Made by a program: the position numbers and the translations under genes. The notes beneath the pieces are model-generated. The model did no database searches. It was given only the letters and a program-made list of their open reading frames with translations, and was not told where the DNA came from. 44,935 nt of DNA, taken from contig JAGWTI010000016.1 in assembly GCA_028876065.1 (NCBI GenBank), positions 1-44,935 on the forward strand. The letters run 5' to 3'. Origin of the DNA: Nitrospirota bacterium. Its GTDB lineage: Bacteria > Nitrospirota > Nitrospiria > Nitrospirales > Nitrospiraceae. Below are positions 25,304 through 32,736 of the stretch, in pieces (the first letter of the stretch is position 1; each line of letters begins with the position of its first letter).

Positions 25304-26068
25304 CTAGTGGGCGTGGGCATCGCCATGCCCGTGCAGCGTCACCGCATCGCCCAGGTAGACACAGGACAACACCGTGAAAATATACGCCTGGATGAAGGCG
25401 ATGCCGACCTCCAATCCGTTCATTGCGATCGTAAAGGCAAAGGGCAGCCAGCCGATCAGCAGACCGCCGCCGATGGCCAAGCCGAACAGCACGCCCAAAA
25501 TCGTATGCCCGGCGGTCATGTTGGCAAACAGCCGGACGGCCAGCGAAACCGGCCGGGCCAGTTGGCTCACCAGTTCGATCGGGATCATCAGCGGCAACAG
25601 CCAGCCCGGCGTGCCCGGCGGAACCAGAATGCCCAGGAACTTGATCCCGTGCAGCATGAACCCCAGGGCCACGCTCAGCGCATAGACCGAGACGGCAAAC
25701 ACGGCCGTGACGATGATCTGGCTGGTCACCGTATAGGAACCGGGAATCAGCCCCAACAAGTTGGAAAAAAGGATGAAGACGAAGAGCGTCGCAATCAGCG
25801 GGAAAAACTTCATCCCGTCTTGGCCCATCGTGTCGAGGATGATCCCGCGTATGAAATCCACCAGCAGCTCGGCCAGACTCTGCAGTTTCGTGGGCACCAG
25901 CTTGCGGGCCGAGCCCCCGATGACCAGGAGCATCGCCGCCAGCCCGACCACGATCCACATCAGGATCACGGCTTTGTTAATGGAGATATCCAGCCCGAAC
26001 AGCGAGATCGGAATCAACTCGTGCAGTTCAAACGGATGGAGCGGACTTTCTTCCACGTTAGATACCAA
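25304..26068 (-). CDS. atpB: F0F1 ATP synthase subunit a
   Basis: Membrane stator subunit that forms the proton half-channels, about 250 residues. Family motifs are clear: PLHPFELHELIP at the N-terminus, LADFI-type SLAELLVDFIRG, and the helix with the essential arginine in RPVSLAVRLFANMTAGH. The C-terminus is histidine-rich (HGHGDAHAH). The start is uncertain: a TTG at 26068 borders the ATGAATG repeat, and a GTG at 26056 (giving VEESPLHPF) is equally reasonable; neither has a ribosome-binding site. It is the second gene of the atp run. Confidence 0.94.
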   Translation of the reverse strand: MVSNVEESPLHPFELHELIPISLFGLDISINKAVILMWIVVGLAAMLLVIGGSARKLVPTKLQSLAELLVDFIRGIILDTMGQDGMKFFPLIATLFVFILFSNLLGLIPGSYTVTSQIIVTAVFAVSVYALSVALGFMLHGIKFLGILVPPGTPGWLLPLMIPIELVSQLARPVSLAVRLFANMTAGHTILGVLFGLAIGGGLLIGWLPFAFTIAMNGLEVGIAFIQAYIFTVLSCVYLGDAVTLHGHGDAHAH

Positions 26069-26169
26069 TGCTGAATGTTGAATGATGAACGATGAATGAG
26101 AGAAAGAGGGCGCGTCCCGTAGGTCCGTTTTCTCCGTTCATCATTTTGCCTTTTGCACTCATCGTTTAC
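26067..26169. repeat. ATGAATG/CATTCAT word-repeat hairpin between atpZ/I and atpB
   Basis: AATGATGAACG (26081-26091) pairs exactly with CGTTCATCATT (26135-26145), with further ATGCTGAATG and CACTCATCG words outside. It spans the whole gap, includes the atpZ/I stop at one edge and borders the putative atpB TTG at the other. Confidence 0.8.
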
Positions 26170-26384
26170 TTGGGCCAGTTTTTCGCGGCCCGCATGGCGT
26201 TGCGAATGCCCGCGGCCACCCCGACGATCAGCCCGATCACCAGCCCCCAAGGCCCGGACCCGAACAAGTACGTGTCCGCCGCCCAGCCCAGTCCGCCGCC
26301 GACCGCCAGCGAGGCAAGCAGTTCGGTCCCGATCCGGACCGCCTGGCCCAAGCCCGCGTAGAACGGATCATTCGAGGTCGGCAT
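26166..26384 (-). CDS. AtpZ/AtpI family ATP synthase accessory protein
   Basis: Small membrane protein of 72 residues encoded at the head of atp operons and implicated in c-ring assembly or Mg transport. Two hydrophobic helices are visible (IGTELLASLAVGGGLGWAAD and GPWGLVIGLIVGVAAGIRNAM), the family pattern. The ATG at 26384 is preferred; a GTG at 26402 would add six residues. The stop TAA lies in the CATCGTTTAC word of the repeat. Its promoter probably begins with TTGACA at 26470. Confidence 0.85.
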   Translation of the reverse strand: MPTSNDPFYAGLGQAVRIGTELLASLAVGGGLGWAADTYLFGSGPWGLVIGLIVGVAAGIRNAMRAAKNWPK

Positions 26385-26441
26385 CGCTACCCCGGCGGAC
26401 ACCGAAGCATTTCCGGCAGGCAGCCGAACAAAAGCGCGCTA

Positions 26442-26470
26442 TTCAATCAAAACGGCGAGTGAATTGTCAA
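26442..26470 (-). promoter_or_regulatory. Candidate promoter of the atp F0 operon
   Basis: Minus strand: consensus TTGACA (26470-26465). The -10 is less clear: ATTGAA at 17 bp or TGAATA at 19 bp spacing. No other gene lies between this and pabB. Confidence 0.45.
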
Positions 26471-26587
26471 GGTGAACGATGCGCGCCGCGCTCCGATCCC
26501 GAGGAGCAAAAACCAATCTCCTCACATTTCAGCAGGGCAAGTCCGTCTGGTGGCTCCTCTGCGCCGGCTTGTGATACAACCAAGATC

Positions 26588-28060
26588 ATGATTCGCCCCT
26601 CCCGCGCCAGGTTTCTGATGGAAGAGCGGCCGGAGCCGCTGGCTGTCTCGTTGCCGCTGCCGGAGGCCGATACGTTCGAGCTGTACCGCCGACTCGCCGC
26701 CCCCGGTCGCCCGTCGTTTCTGCTGGAGAGCGGGAAGGGCGGCGATGGAATTGCCCGCTGGTCGTTCTTGGGCAGCGACCCCTATCTCACCCTCACCGGC
26801 AGGGGATCGCGCTACGACCTGACCGGCCGAGGCCGAACGACCAGCCATGAGGGCAACCCCTTCGCTGCCCTGGCGTCACGCATGCGCGCCTCCCGGATGC
26901 CCAGGCCGGAGGGCCTGCCTCCGTTTTTCGGCGGCGCCGTCGGCTACCTGAGCTACGATGCGGTCCGGCAGTTCGAGCGGTTGCCTGACCTGGCGGCGGA
27001 CGATCTCCAGGCTCCGGACATCCACTTCGCCTTCATCGACTTGCTCGCGGCTCTGGACCACCAGGCACGGACGCTCCATCTCATCTTCGCCCCGCCGATG
27101 GACCGGCTCCTGGGTGAACCTCGCGAAAAACTCTACCGGGAAGGGTGCGACCGCTTGGCGGAGTTGGACGCACGCCTCTCCGTTCCCGCCCCTCGCCTCG
27201 ACGCGCCGATGCTCGAGGCCGACGCCATCCGGCCGGGCCAATCGCAGGCCGAGTACATGGCCCGCGTGGGGCAAGTCCAGAACTACATCCGCACTGGGGA
27301 CATCTACCAGGCCAACCTGTCGCATCGTTTCACGATCGATCTGGTCCAGGGTCGGGCCACCGCGGAGCAAGGAGCCGCCCTCTACCGGCGGCTGAGGCAG
27401 GTCAACCCCTCCCCCTTCGCCGGTCTCCTTACGTTCGACGACTTCTGCCTGGTCAGTTCTTCACCCGAACGGCTGGTCCGCCTGCAAGGCCGACAAGTGG
27501 ATACCCGCCCCATTGCCGGCACCAGGCCGAGGGGCCGCGACTTGGCCGAGGACCGGCGGCTGGCGGAAGACCTGCTGACCAACCAGAAAGAACGGGCCGA
27601 ACATGTGATGCTGGTGGATTTGGAGCGGAACGACTTGGGGCGCGTTTGCCGGTACGGCTCCGTGCGCGCGGACGAATTCATGGTCGTCGAGCGCTACTCC
27701 CACGTGAGCCACATCGTCTCCAACGTGACCGGAGAACTGCGCGACGGGCTGGACGCGTTCGATCTGGTCCCGGCGGTCTTTCCCGGCGGCACGATTACCG
27801 GCGTCCCCAAGATTCGCTGCATGGAAATTATCGAGGAACTGGAGCCGGTTCGCCGCGGGCCCTACACCGGCTCGCTGGGGTACCTGAGCTGGTCCGGCGA
27901 CATGGATTTGAACATCATCATCCGGACGTTGGTGTTGACCAAAGGGCGCGGCTATCTCCAAGTCGGCGCCGGGATCGTGGCAGACTCGGAACCGGCCCGG
28001 GAGTATGAAGAAACGCTGTTCAAGGCGGAAGCGCTCCTCAAAGCCCTCCGGGAGAATTGA
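26588..28060 (+). CDS. Aminodeoxychorismate/anthranilate synthase component I
   Basis: Chorismate-binding enzyme of 490 residues that aminates chorismate for folate (PabB) or tryptophan (TrpE). Visible motifs: FFGGAVGYLSYD, DIYQANLSHRF, SSSPERLV, DTRPIAGTRPRG, HVMLVDLERNDLGRV, SHIVSNVTGEL, FPGGTITGVPKIR and the Mg-binding ETLF region. The adjacent class IV aminotransferase argues for PabB. However, the PIKGT lysine that defines E. coli PabB is alanine here (A310), as in TrpE, so the product is uncertain. ATG at 26588 has no SD and lies close to a GATACA -10, suggesting a leaderless message. The stop is inside a word repeat. Confidence 0.88.
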   Translation: MIRPSRARFLMEERPEPLAVSLPLPEADTFELYRRLAAPGRPSFLLESGKGGDGIARWSFLGSDPYLTLTGRGSRYDLTGRGRTTSHEGNPFAALASRMRASRMPRPEGLPPFFGGAVGYLSYDAVRQFERLPDLAADDLQAPDIHFAFIDLLAALDHQARTLHLIFAPPMDRLLGEPREKLYREGCDRLAELDARLSVPAPRLDAPMLEADAIRPGQSQAEYMARVGQVQNYIRTGDIYQANLSHRFTIDLVQGRATAEQGAALYRRLRQVNPSPFAGLLTFDDFCLVSSSPERLVRLQGRQVDTRPIAGTRPRGRDLAEDRRLAEDLLTNQKERAEHVMLVDLERNDLGRVCRYGSVRADEFMVVERYSHVSHIVSNVTGELRDGLDAFDLVPAVFPGGTITGVPKIRCMEIIEELEPVRRGPYTGSLGYLSWSGDMDLNIIIRTLVLTKGRGYLQVGAGIVADSEPAREYEETLFKAEALLKALREN

Positions 28061-28130
28061 CGATTGAGCCATCGTTGAATTGATGATTGAAAGACCGATC
28101 AATCGTCCATGTCAAAATCGTCAATGAACC
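28056..28130. repeat. ATTGACGATT word repeat between pabB-like gene and aminotransferase
   Basis: ATTGACGATT (28056-28065) pairs with AATCGTCAAT (28116-28125); TTGAATTGATGATTGA and ATCAATCGTCC words lie between. The first arm contains the pabB-like stop codon, and the second ends seven bases before the next ATG. Confidence 0.78.
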
Positions 28131-28131
28131 A

Positions 28132-28998
28132 ATGCCCATGTGGATTTATCTGAACGACCGGTTCGTGGACCGGAAAGAAGCGATGGTCTCGGTCTTCGAC
28201 CATGGTTTCCTCTATGGGGACGGGGTCTATGAGACGCTCCGCACCTATGGCGGGCGTTTTTTCATGCTGCCGCAGCATCTCGCCCGGTTACAGCGCTCGG
28301 CCCGCCTGATCGGTCTGAGCGTCCCGGTCCCCGAACAGGATTGGCCCTCGTTATTGCGGGAAGCGGTCGACCGCAACGGCCTCACGGAGGCCCACTTGCG
28401 GATCACCCTCTCCCGCGGCGAGGGCGAGTTGGGCCTGGACCCGGCGCTCTGTCCTCACCCCACCCTGGTCGTCATGGCCAGGCCCATCGCGCAGTATCCG
28501 GCCCACCTGTTTCAGGAAGGAGTCCCGCTGGTGCTGGCCACGACGAGACGCAACCTCGCCACGGCCCTGCCGCCCCAGATCAAGTCGTTGAACTTTTTGA
28601 ACAACATTCTGGCCAAGCGGGAAGCGGGGCAGGCCGGGGCGTTCGATGCCTTGATGCTCAATGCGGAAGGGCTGCTCACCGAATGTACCACCAGCAACTT
28701 CTTTTTCGTGTCCGGCGGTTGCCTCTACACGCCGGCCGTGGACTGCGGCCTTCTGGACGGTATCACGCGCGAGGTCGTCCTGACCCTGGCCAGGGAGGCC
28801 GGGATTCCCGTTGAAGAAGGTCGCTATCCGGCCGAGTGTCTGGCCCATGCGGACGAAGCGTTTTTGACCAATACTTCGATGGAACTCATGCCGGTCCGCT
28901 CGCTCGACGGGGCCCCCATCGGTTCCGGACGGCCCGGGCCCCTGACTCAAAAGCTTCGAACGTTATTCCGCGCGAACATCGCACGCTTTCTCGGCTAA
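28132..28998 (+). CDS. Class IV PLP aminotransferase / aminodeoxychorismate lyase-like
   Basis: PLP enzyme of fold type IV, 288 residues. Neighbouring a PabB-like protein it is best read as aminodeoxychorismate lyase (4-aminobenzoate synthesis), though branched-chain or D-amino-acid aminotransferase remains possible. It has DHGFLYGDGVYETLR at the N-terminus, the PLP lysine K151 in IKSLNFLNN, ECTTSNFFFV and GITREVVLTLA. ATG codons at 28132 and 28138 are both plausible starts, and no SD is evident because a word repeat fills the gap. The transglycosylase gene downstream has its own promoter. Confidence 0.88.
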   Translation: MPMWIYLNDRFVDRKEAMVSVFDHGFLYGDGVYETLRTYGGRFFMLPQHLARLQRSARLIGLSVPVPEQDWPSLLREAVDRNGLTEAHLRITLSRGEGELGLDPALCPHPTLVVMARPIAQYPAHLFQEGVPLVLATTRRNLATALPPQIKSLNFLNNILAKREAGQAGAFDALMLNAEGLLTECTTSNFFFVSGGCLYTPAVDCGLLDGITREVVLTLAREAGIPVEEGRYPAECLAHADEAFLTNTSMELMPVRSLDGAPIGSGRPGPLTQKLRTLFRANIARFLG

Positions 28999-29096
28999 TC
29001 GTCCGTTCAAGCCCTCCGCCCCATCGACCGATCATAGAAGAATGGGACCCAGCGGGCCGACCTGCTCCGCGTCCCCTGCACAAAGGCTCAAAGGTT

Positions 29097-29125
29097 TTGA
29101 CAGGGCAGGGGGCTGATGCTATGGT
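29097..29125 (+). promoter_or_regulatory. Consensus promoter giving a leaderless transglycosylase mRNA
   Basis: TTGACA (29097-29102), 17-bp spacer, TATGGT (29120-29125), with TGC before the -10. The ATG at 29133 is seven bases further, at the expected transcription start. Confidence 0.75.
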
Positions 29126-29132
29126 TTTCACC

Positions 29133-29858
29133 ATGTTCACGCTGCGGGTTCGCATGCATCCGACTCTGTGGCGGTCGGCAGGCTTGGCCGGGCTGCGCAT
29201 CGCCGCGGCGCTGGCCGCCTTCCACCTTCCCTGGTTCACACCCCAGGCCCAGGCCAGCGACATGTTCTATTATGTGGATCGGGAAGGGACGATGCATTTC
29301 ACCAATGCCCCGACCGATTCGCGCTACCGGCGATTCCGGAGCCCTGCGTCTTCGCCCCGGTCCTTCGCCGCTCCTGCGCACCATGCCGCGCTCAACGACA
29401 CGATCCTCCGCCACGCCAGACAACATCGGGTCGATCCGGCCCTGGTCCGCGCGGTCATCAAGGCCGAGTCGGATTTCGATCCCACGGCCGTGTCGCGCGC
29501 GGGCGCCATGGGGCTGATGCAACTGATGCCCCATACGGCGCTGCAGTTGAATGTACGGGATCCCTACAATCCGGACGAGAACGTCAGGGGCGGCGCGCAG
29601 TACTTGCGCTACCTCCTGGACCGTTTTCACGGCAACGTGCCGCTGGCCCTAGCGGCCTACAATGCGGGAGAAACCCGGGTGGAGCGGTACCGAAACCTGC
29701 CGCCCATCGAGGAGACGCGCCACTACGTCAGCAAAGTGCTCCGCTTCTACCATGCGTTCCTGTCCAGCGAGTCCGAAGCCCTCCTTCGCGCCGCAGGGAC
29801 TTCGACCGCGTCAAGGACATCCTCGTCTCTCGTCTTCGCCGCCCCATCGGTCCGTTAA
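29133..29858 (+). CDS. Lytic transglycosylase with DUF4124-like N-terminal domain
   Basis: Secreted peptidoglycan lyase of 241 residues. The order is signal peptide (residues about 15-42), a short DUF4124-like segment (MFYYVDREGTMHFTNAP), then the SLT domain with catalytic E112 in KAESDFDPTAVS, GAMGLMQLMP, NVRGGAQYLRYLLDRF and ALAAYNAGE. Length is typical of small exported transglycosylases. A consensus promoter ends seven bases before the ATG at 29133; ATG at 29154 is an alternative. The gene converges on nadB with an 11-bp gap. Confidence 0.92.
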   Translation: MFTLRVRMHPTLWRSAGLAGLRIAAALAAFHLPWFTPQAQASDMFYYVDREGTMHFTNAPTDSRYRRFRSPASSPRSFAAPAHHAALNDTILRHARQHRVDPALVRAVIKAESDFDPTAVSRAGAMGLMQLMPHTALQLNVRDPYNPDENVRGGAQYLRYLLDRFHGNVPLALAAYNAGETRVERYRNLPPIEETRHYVSKVLRFYHAFLSSESEALLRAAGTSTASRTSSSLVFAAPSVR

Positions 29859-29869
29859 CCGAACTCCGA

Positions 29870-31555
29870 CTACGCGGGCTTGGCCTTGCGAGCCCTCAAT
29901 GGGATGAGCAGCGGACGGCGTGCCGCCTGGTCCGAGCCGTCCGGAAGATTGTCCTGTTGCATGTGGCTGTGCGTCTTCCAGCCCGGCCTGCGGTGATCGG
30001 GGAAATCGGCCCGATAGTGGGCGCCGACGCTGTTTTCCCGCCACAGCGCCGCCTCGGCAATGCAGCGCCCGACCTGCACCATGTTTTTGACTTCCAGCGC
30101 CAGCCGCGTCGTAAACGGCCGGTTGAGCGCCCGTTCCCAACGGGACAACTGCCCGGTCGCGCTGACCAGTGAATCGCGGGTGCGGACCAGCCCCACCTTG
30201 CCCCACATGACCCGCCGGAGCGAGCTGCGGAGCTTCTCGGCGTCCTCCACCTCCGCCGACGGCCCCGCTTCCAACTCCCGGAGCGACGGCAAGGGTCCTA
30301 ACACGCGGGTCCCGCGCCCCGCAGAGGCGGTCGCCGCCTTGGCCGCCCGCGCGCCGAACACCAACCCCTCCAGCAGCGAGTTGCTGGCCAGCCGGTTCGC
30401 TCCGTGCACCCCGCTGCAGGCCACTTCGCCGGCGGCAAACAGGCCGGGCAAGCTGGTCGCCCCCATCGTATCCGTCTTCACCCCGCCCATCATGTAATGG
30501 GCGCTCGGCGACACGGGGATCCATTCTTCGGTCATGTCGATGTCGTAGCGGAGGCAGGTGGAGTAGATGGTCGGGAACCGCCGCTTGATGAACGCCGCAT
30601 CCAGGTGGGTCACGTCCAGATAGACATGCCGGGAACGGGTCGCGGCCATCTCCGACCAGATCGCGCGGGCCACGATGTCCCGCGGCGCGAGCGTGCCGGC
30701 CGGATGATACCGGTGCATGAACGGCTCCCCTTTGATATTTCGGAGTTCGCCCCCCTCGCCCCGGATGGCCTCGGATAAAAGAAACGGCGGGCTGGACGGC
30801 AGGTACAGGGCGGTCGGATGGAACTGCACGAACTCCATGTCTTCCAGCACGGCCCCGGCCCGATAGGCCATGGCCATCCCGTCCCCGGTGGCATTGGGGG
30901 GATTGGTCGTCCGCGCATAGACCTGACCCGCCCCGCCGGTCGTCAGGATGACCGCCTGCGCGGGCAGCACGAACCGCGCGCCGGTCACTTCGTTCAGCAC
31001 GAGCGCGCCCCGGCACCGGCCGTCCACGACCACCAGGTCCACCGTAAAGTGGCGGCCCAGGTGCTGGATCATCTTCCGCCGCCGCGCCTCGGCCATGAGG
31101 ACCCGGACCATTTCGTTGCCGGTGGCGTCCCCGCGCGCGCGGAGGATGCGGCTGCGGCTGTGCGCCGCCTCGCGCGCAAAGGCGAATTTGCCGCCGATCT
31201 TGTCGAACCGCGCCCCCCAGCCGATCAACTCCTGGATGCGCGCCGGCCCTTCTTCAACCAGCACCCGAACGGCCTCTTCGCGGCAGAGCCCGTGACCGGC
31301 CTTGACGGTATCCGTCAAATGGATCGCGACATCGTCCTCTTCGCTGAGCGCGACGGCCACGCCCCCCTGGGCATAGCTCGAGCTGCTCTCCAAGGGATGT
31401 CCCTTGGTGAGCATGAGGACGCGCCCATGGCGGCTCAACTCGATGGCCGCGCGCAGACCCGCCACTCCGCTCCCGATGACCAGGAAATCGGCGGCGGGTC
31501 CCTGGTCCGCAAGCGTGGACCGGGACAGACGGCGGACTGAGTGATCGGCGTTCAT
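29870..31555 (-). CDS. nadB: L-aspartate oxidase
   Basis: FAD enzyme oxidising L-aspartate to iminoaspartate, first step of NAD synthesis. The 561-residue protein has the dinucleotide motif VIGSGVAGLRAAIEL, SSSYAQGG, EFVQFHPTALY, EGGELRN, the substrate segment MMGGVKTDTMG, GEVACSGVHGANRLASNSLLEGLVFG and a helical C-terminal domain. The ATG at 31555 overlaps the stop of the upstream lipoprotein gene (ATGA), so translation is coupled; an in-frame extension to 31720 is rejected. nadA and nadC are not in the window. Confidence 0.95.
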   Translation of the reverse strand: MNADHSVRRLSRSTLADQGPAADFLVIGSGVAGLRAAIELSRHGRVLMLTKGHPLESSSSYAQGGVAVALSEEDDVAIHLTDTVKAGHGLCREEAVRVLVEEGPARIQELIGWGARFDKIGGKFAFAREAAHSRSRILRARGDATGNEMVRVLMAEARRRKMIQHLGRHFTVDLVVVDGRCRGALVLNEVTGARFVLPAQAVILTTGGAGQVYARTTNPPNATGDGMAMAYRAGAVLEDMEFVQFHPTALYLPSSPPFLLSEAIRGEGGELRNIKGEPFMHRYHPAGTLAPRDIVARAIWSEMAATRSRHVYLDVTHLDAAFIKRRFPTIYSTCLRYDIDMTEEWIPVSPSAHYMMGGVKTDTMGATSLPGLFAAGEVACSGVHGANRLASNSLLEGLVFGARAAKAATASAGRGTRVLGPLPSLRELEAGPSAEVEDAEKLRSSLRRVMWGKVGLVRTRDSLVSATGQLSRWERALNRPFTTRLALEVKNMVQVGRCIAEAALWRENSVGAHYRADFPDHRRPGWKTHSHMQQDNLPDGSDQAARRPLLIPLRARKAKPA

Positions 31556-32058
31556 CGGGACGGGACGCTGGAAGGAGCGGACGAATCTTTGTGGCGTAAC
31601 GAGATGCCGAACGGAATATCCCCGTCGTAACCGGCCAGCAGAATGGATTGGACCCCCATCCAGCGGAGCATCCCATGCCCCCGTTCCCGCTGCTCGGTCT
31701 CCTCCTGCTCGCGCTTCCACAGGCCGTGCCAGTGGACGAAGACATCGATCTGGTCGCCGTCGATCACGATGCGCTCGATCGCGAGATCGAGGGTGATGTC
31801 CTGAAACGTGTCGAAATCCTTGATCGCCCAGGCTTCCATCTTGTCGGTGCGGTCGGACGGGAGCAAGAGGGCGTGAAAAGCGGAGGCGTCTTTCTTCACA
31901 TAGGCTTTGCTCAGCGCCTCGACGGCCTTGTCGATCCGCTGGTAGCGCGCGTAGTCGGCCGGATAGCGGGCCTCCTTGGCGGAACAGCCGACCGAGACCG
32001 CGACCAACAGCATCGCGACGAGCGCGAGGGATCTGGTGAGCGAAAGCCGGCGAGACAT
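31552..32058 (-). CDS. Lipoprotein of unknown function
   Basis: A 168-residue exported lipoprotein: basic start (MSRRLSLTRS), hydrophobic stretch, and C25 in VSVGCSAKE as the probable lipid-attachment site. The mature part begins ALSKAYVKKDASAFHALL, reminiscent of NTF2-like fold proteins (weak inference), and contains DLAIERIVIDGDQIDVFVHW. I do not recognise a function. It is first in a two-gene transcript with nadB, whose start overlaps its stop. The promoter at 32064-32093 leaves almost no leader. Confidence 0.7.
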   Translation of the reverse strand: MSRRLSLTRSLALVAMLLVAVSVGCSAKEARYPADYARYQRIDKAVEALSKAYVKKDASAFHALLLPSDRTDKMEAWAIKDFDTFQDITLDLAIERIVIDGDQIDVFVHWHGLWKREQEETEQRERGHGMLRWMGVQSILLAGYDGDIPFGISLRHKDSSAPSSVPSR

Positions 32059-32063
32059 GCCTC

Positions 32064-32093
32064 AGTATAGGAAGGGCCGATCGAGCCCGTCAA
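32064..32093 (-). promoter_or_regulatory. Promoter for the lipoprotein-nadB transcript
   Basis: Minus strand: TTGACG (32093-32088), 18-bp spacer, TATACT (32069-32064). The ATG at 32058 is five bases further, so the transcript is predicted leaderless. Confidence 0.65.
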
Positions 32094-32259
32094 GCCGCCT
32101 GATCGAAGTCGGCACGCGGAACGGCGCACGGCCGGAGCCGGGCCCCCTCTGTCCGTTCCGCTCCCATCGTTTCCTTGACAGGTTTCCTACCCCTGTGTTA
32201 CGACACCCTCGCCCGTGTGCGTCTCCGCGCCATCCGCGCGGCCGGGACGGGCATTCGGG

Positions 32260-32288
32260 TTGCTTTTGCCCGGAGATCGCTGTATACC
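32260..32288 (+). promoter_or_regulatory. Promoter for the bS22-like small gene
   Basis: TTGCTT (32260-32265), 17-bp spacer, TATACC (32283-32288), with TG directly before the -10. It lies 24 bases before the start codon, leaving room for AGGAG. Confidence 0.65.
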
Positions 32289-32312
32289 CTTTTCTTATTC
32301 AGGAGACTACGC

Positions 32313-32408
32313 ATGTCCAGTGTTCTCAAGAAGCGCAGGAAGAAGATGCGCAAGCACAAGCATAAGAAACTGCGCAGAAAGCAAAAGTTCCTGAGGCGCC
32401 GGGCCTAG
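32313..32408 (+). CDS. 31-residue basic protein, AURKAIP1/COX24 (bS22-type)
   Basis: Very small, highly basic protein: MSSVLKKRRKKMRKHKHKK followed by LRRKQKFLRRRA. This matches the AURKAIP1/COX24 family, whose mycobacterial member is ribosomal protein bS22, so ribosome association is likely (inference). AGGAG at 32301-32305 lies seven bases before the ATG, and a good promoter precedes it. A longer open frame from 32175 covers the promoter and is not real. The next gene follows after 30 bp and is probably co-transcribed. Confidence 0.85.
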   Translation: MSSVLKKRRKKMRKHKHKKLRRKQKFLRRRA

Positions 32409-32438
32409 GCCCGGCCGCCCAGGTTCACGGAGGACGCC

Positions 32439-32657
32439 GTGGCCGAGGCCAAAAAAGCTCGCGTGAAAGTCCGCACGATGAACAGCATCTACGTCGGGGA
32501 TTTCGTCATCCCCCCGATGCGCAACCGCGTGTCGGACGTGCTGAACGAGGAACAGCGCCTGTTCATCAACCTCACCGACGTCATCATCGATGATAAGGAG
32601 CGGGCGGACTTCATTTCCTTGAACAAGAACCTGATCGAGTCGATCACGCAACTCTAG
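32439..32657 (+). CDS. Small conserved-looking protein of unknown function
   Basis: A 72-residue soluble protein with a basic N-terminus and a compact fold pattern: MNSIYVGDFVIPPMRNRVSD, then LFINLTDVIIDDKERADFI. The alternation of beta-like stretches and VLNEEQR resembles small regulatory or RNA-binding folds, but no family is recognised with confidence. GGAGG lies five bases before the GTG start. It is 30 bp downstream of the bS22-type gene and 80 bp before the ABC exporter, the gap being filled by a TTTTGAGTT repeat. Confidence 0.75.
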   Translation: MAEAKKARVKVRTMNSIYVGDFVIPPMRNRVSDVLNEEQRLFINLTDVIIDDKERADFISLNKNLIESITQL

Positions 32658-32664
32658 CCGCAGC

Positions 32665-32730
32665 AGTTTTGAGTTATGAGTTTTGAATTTTGAGTTGAAC
32701 TCAAAACTACACACTCAAAACTAACAACTC
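32665..32730. repeat. TTTTGAGTT/AACTCAAAA word-repeat hairpin
   Basis: Central palindrome TTTTGAGTTGAACTCAAAA (32688-32706), surrounded by GTTTTGAGTTATGAG and ACACTCAAAACTAAC variants that can pair as outer stems. It occupies the gap up to six bases before the ABC transporter GTG, which has no visible ribosome-binding site. Confidence 0.8.
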
Positions 32731-32736
32731 GGCATC

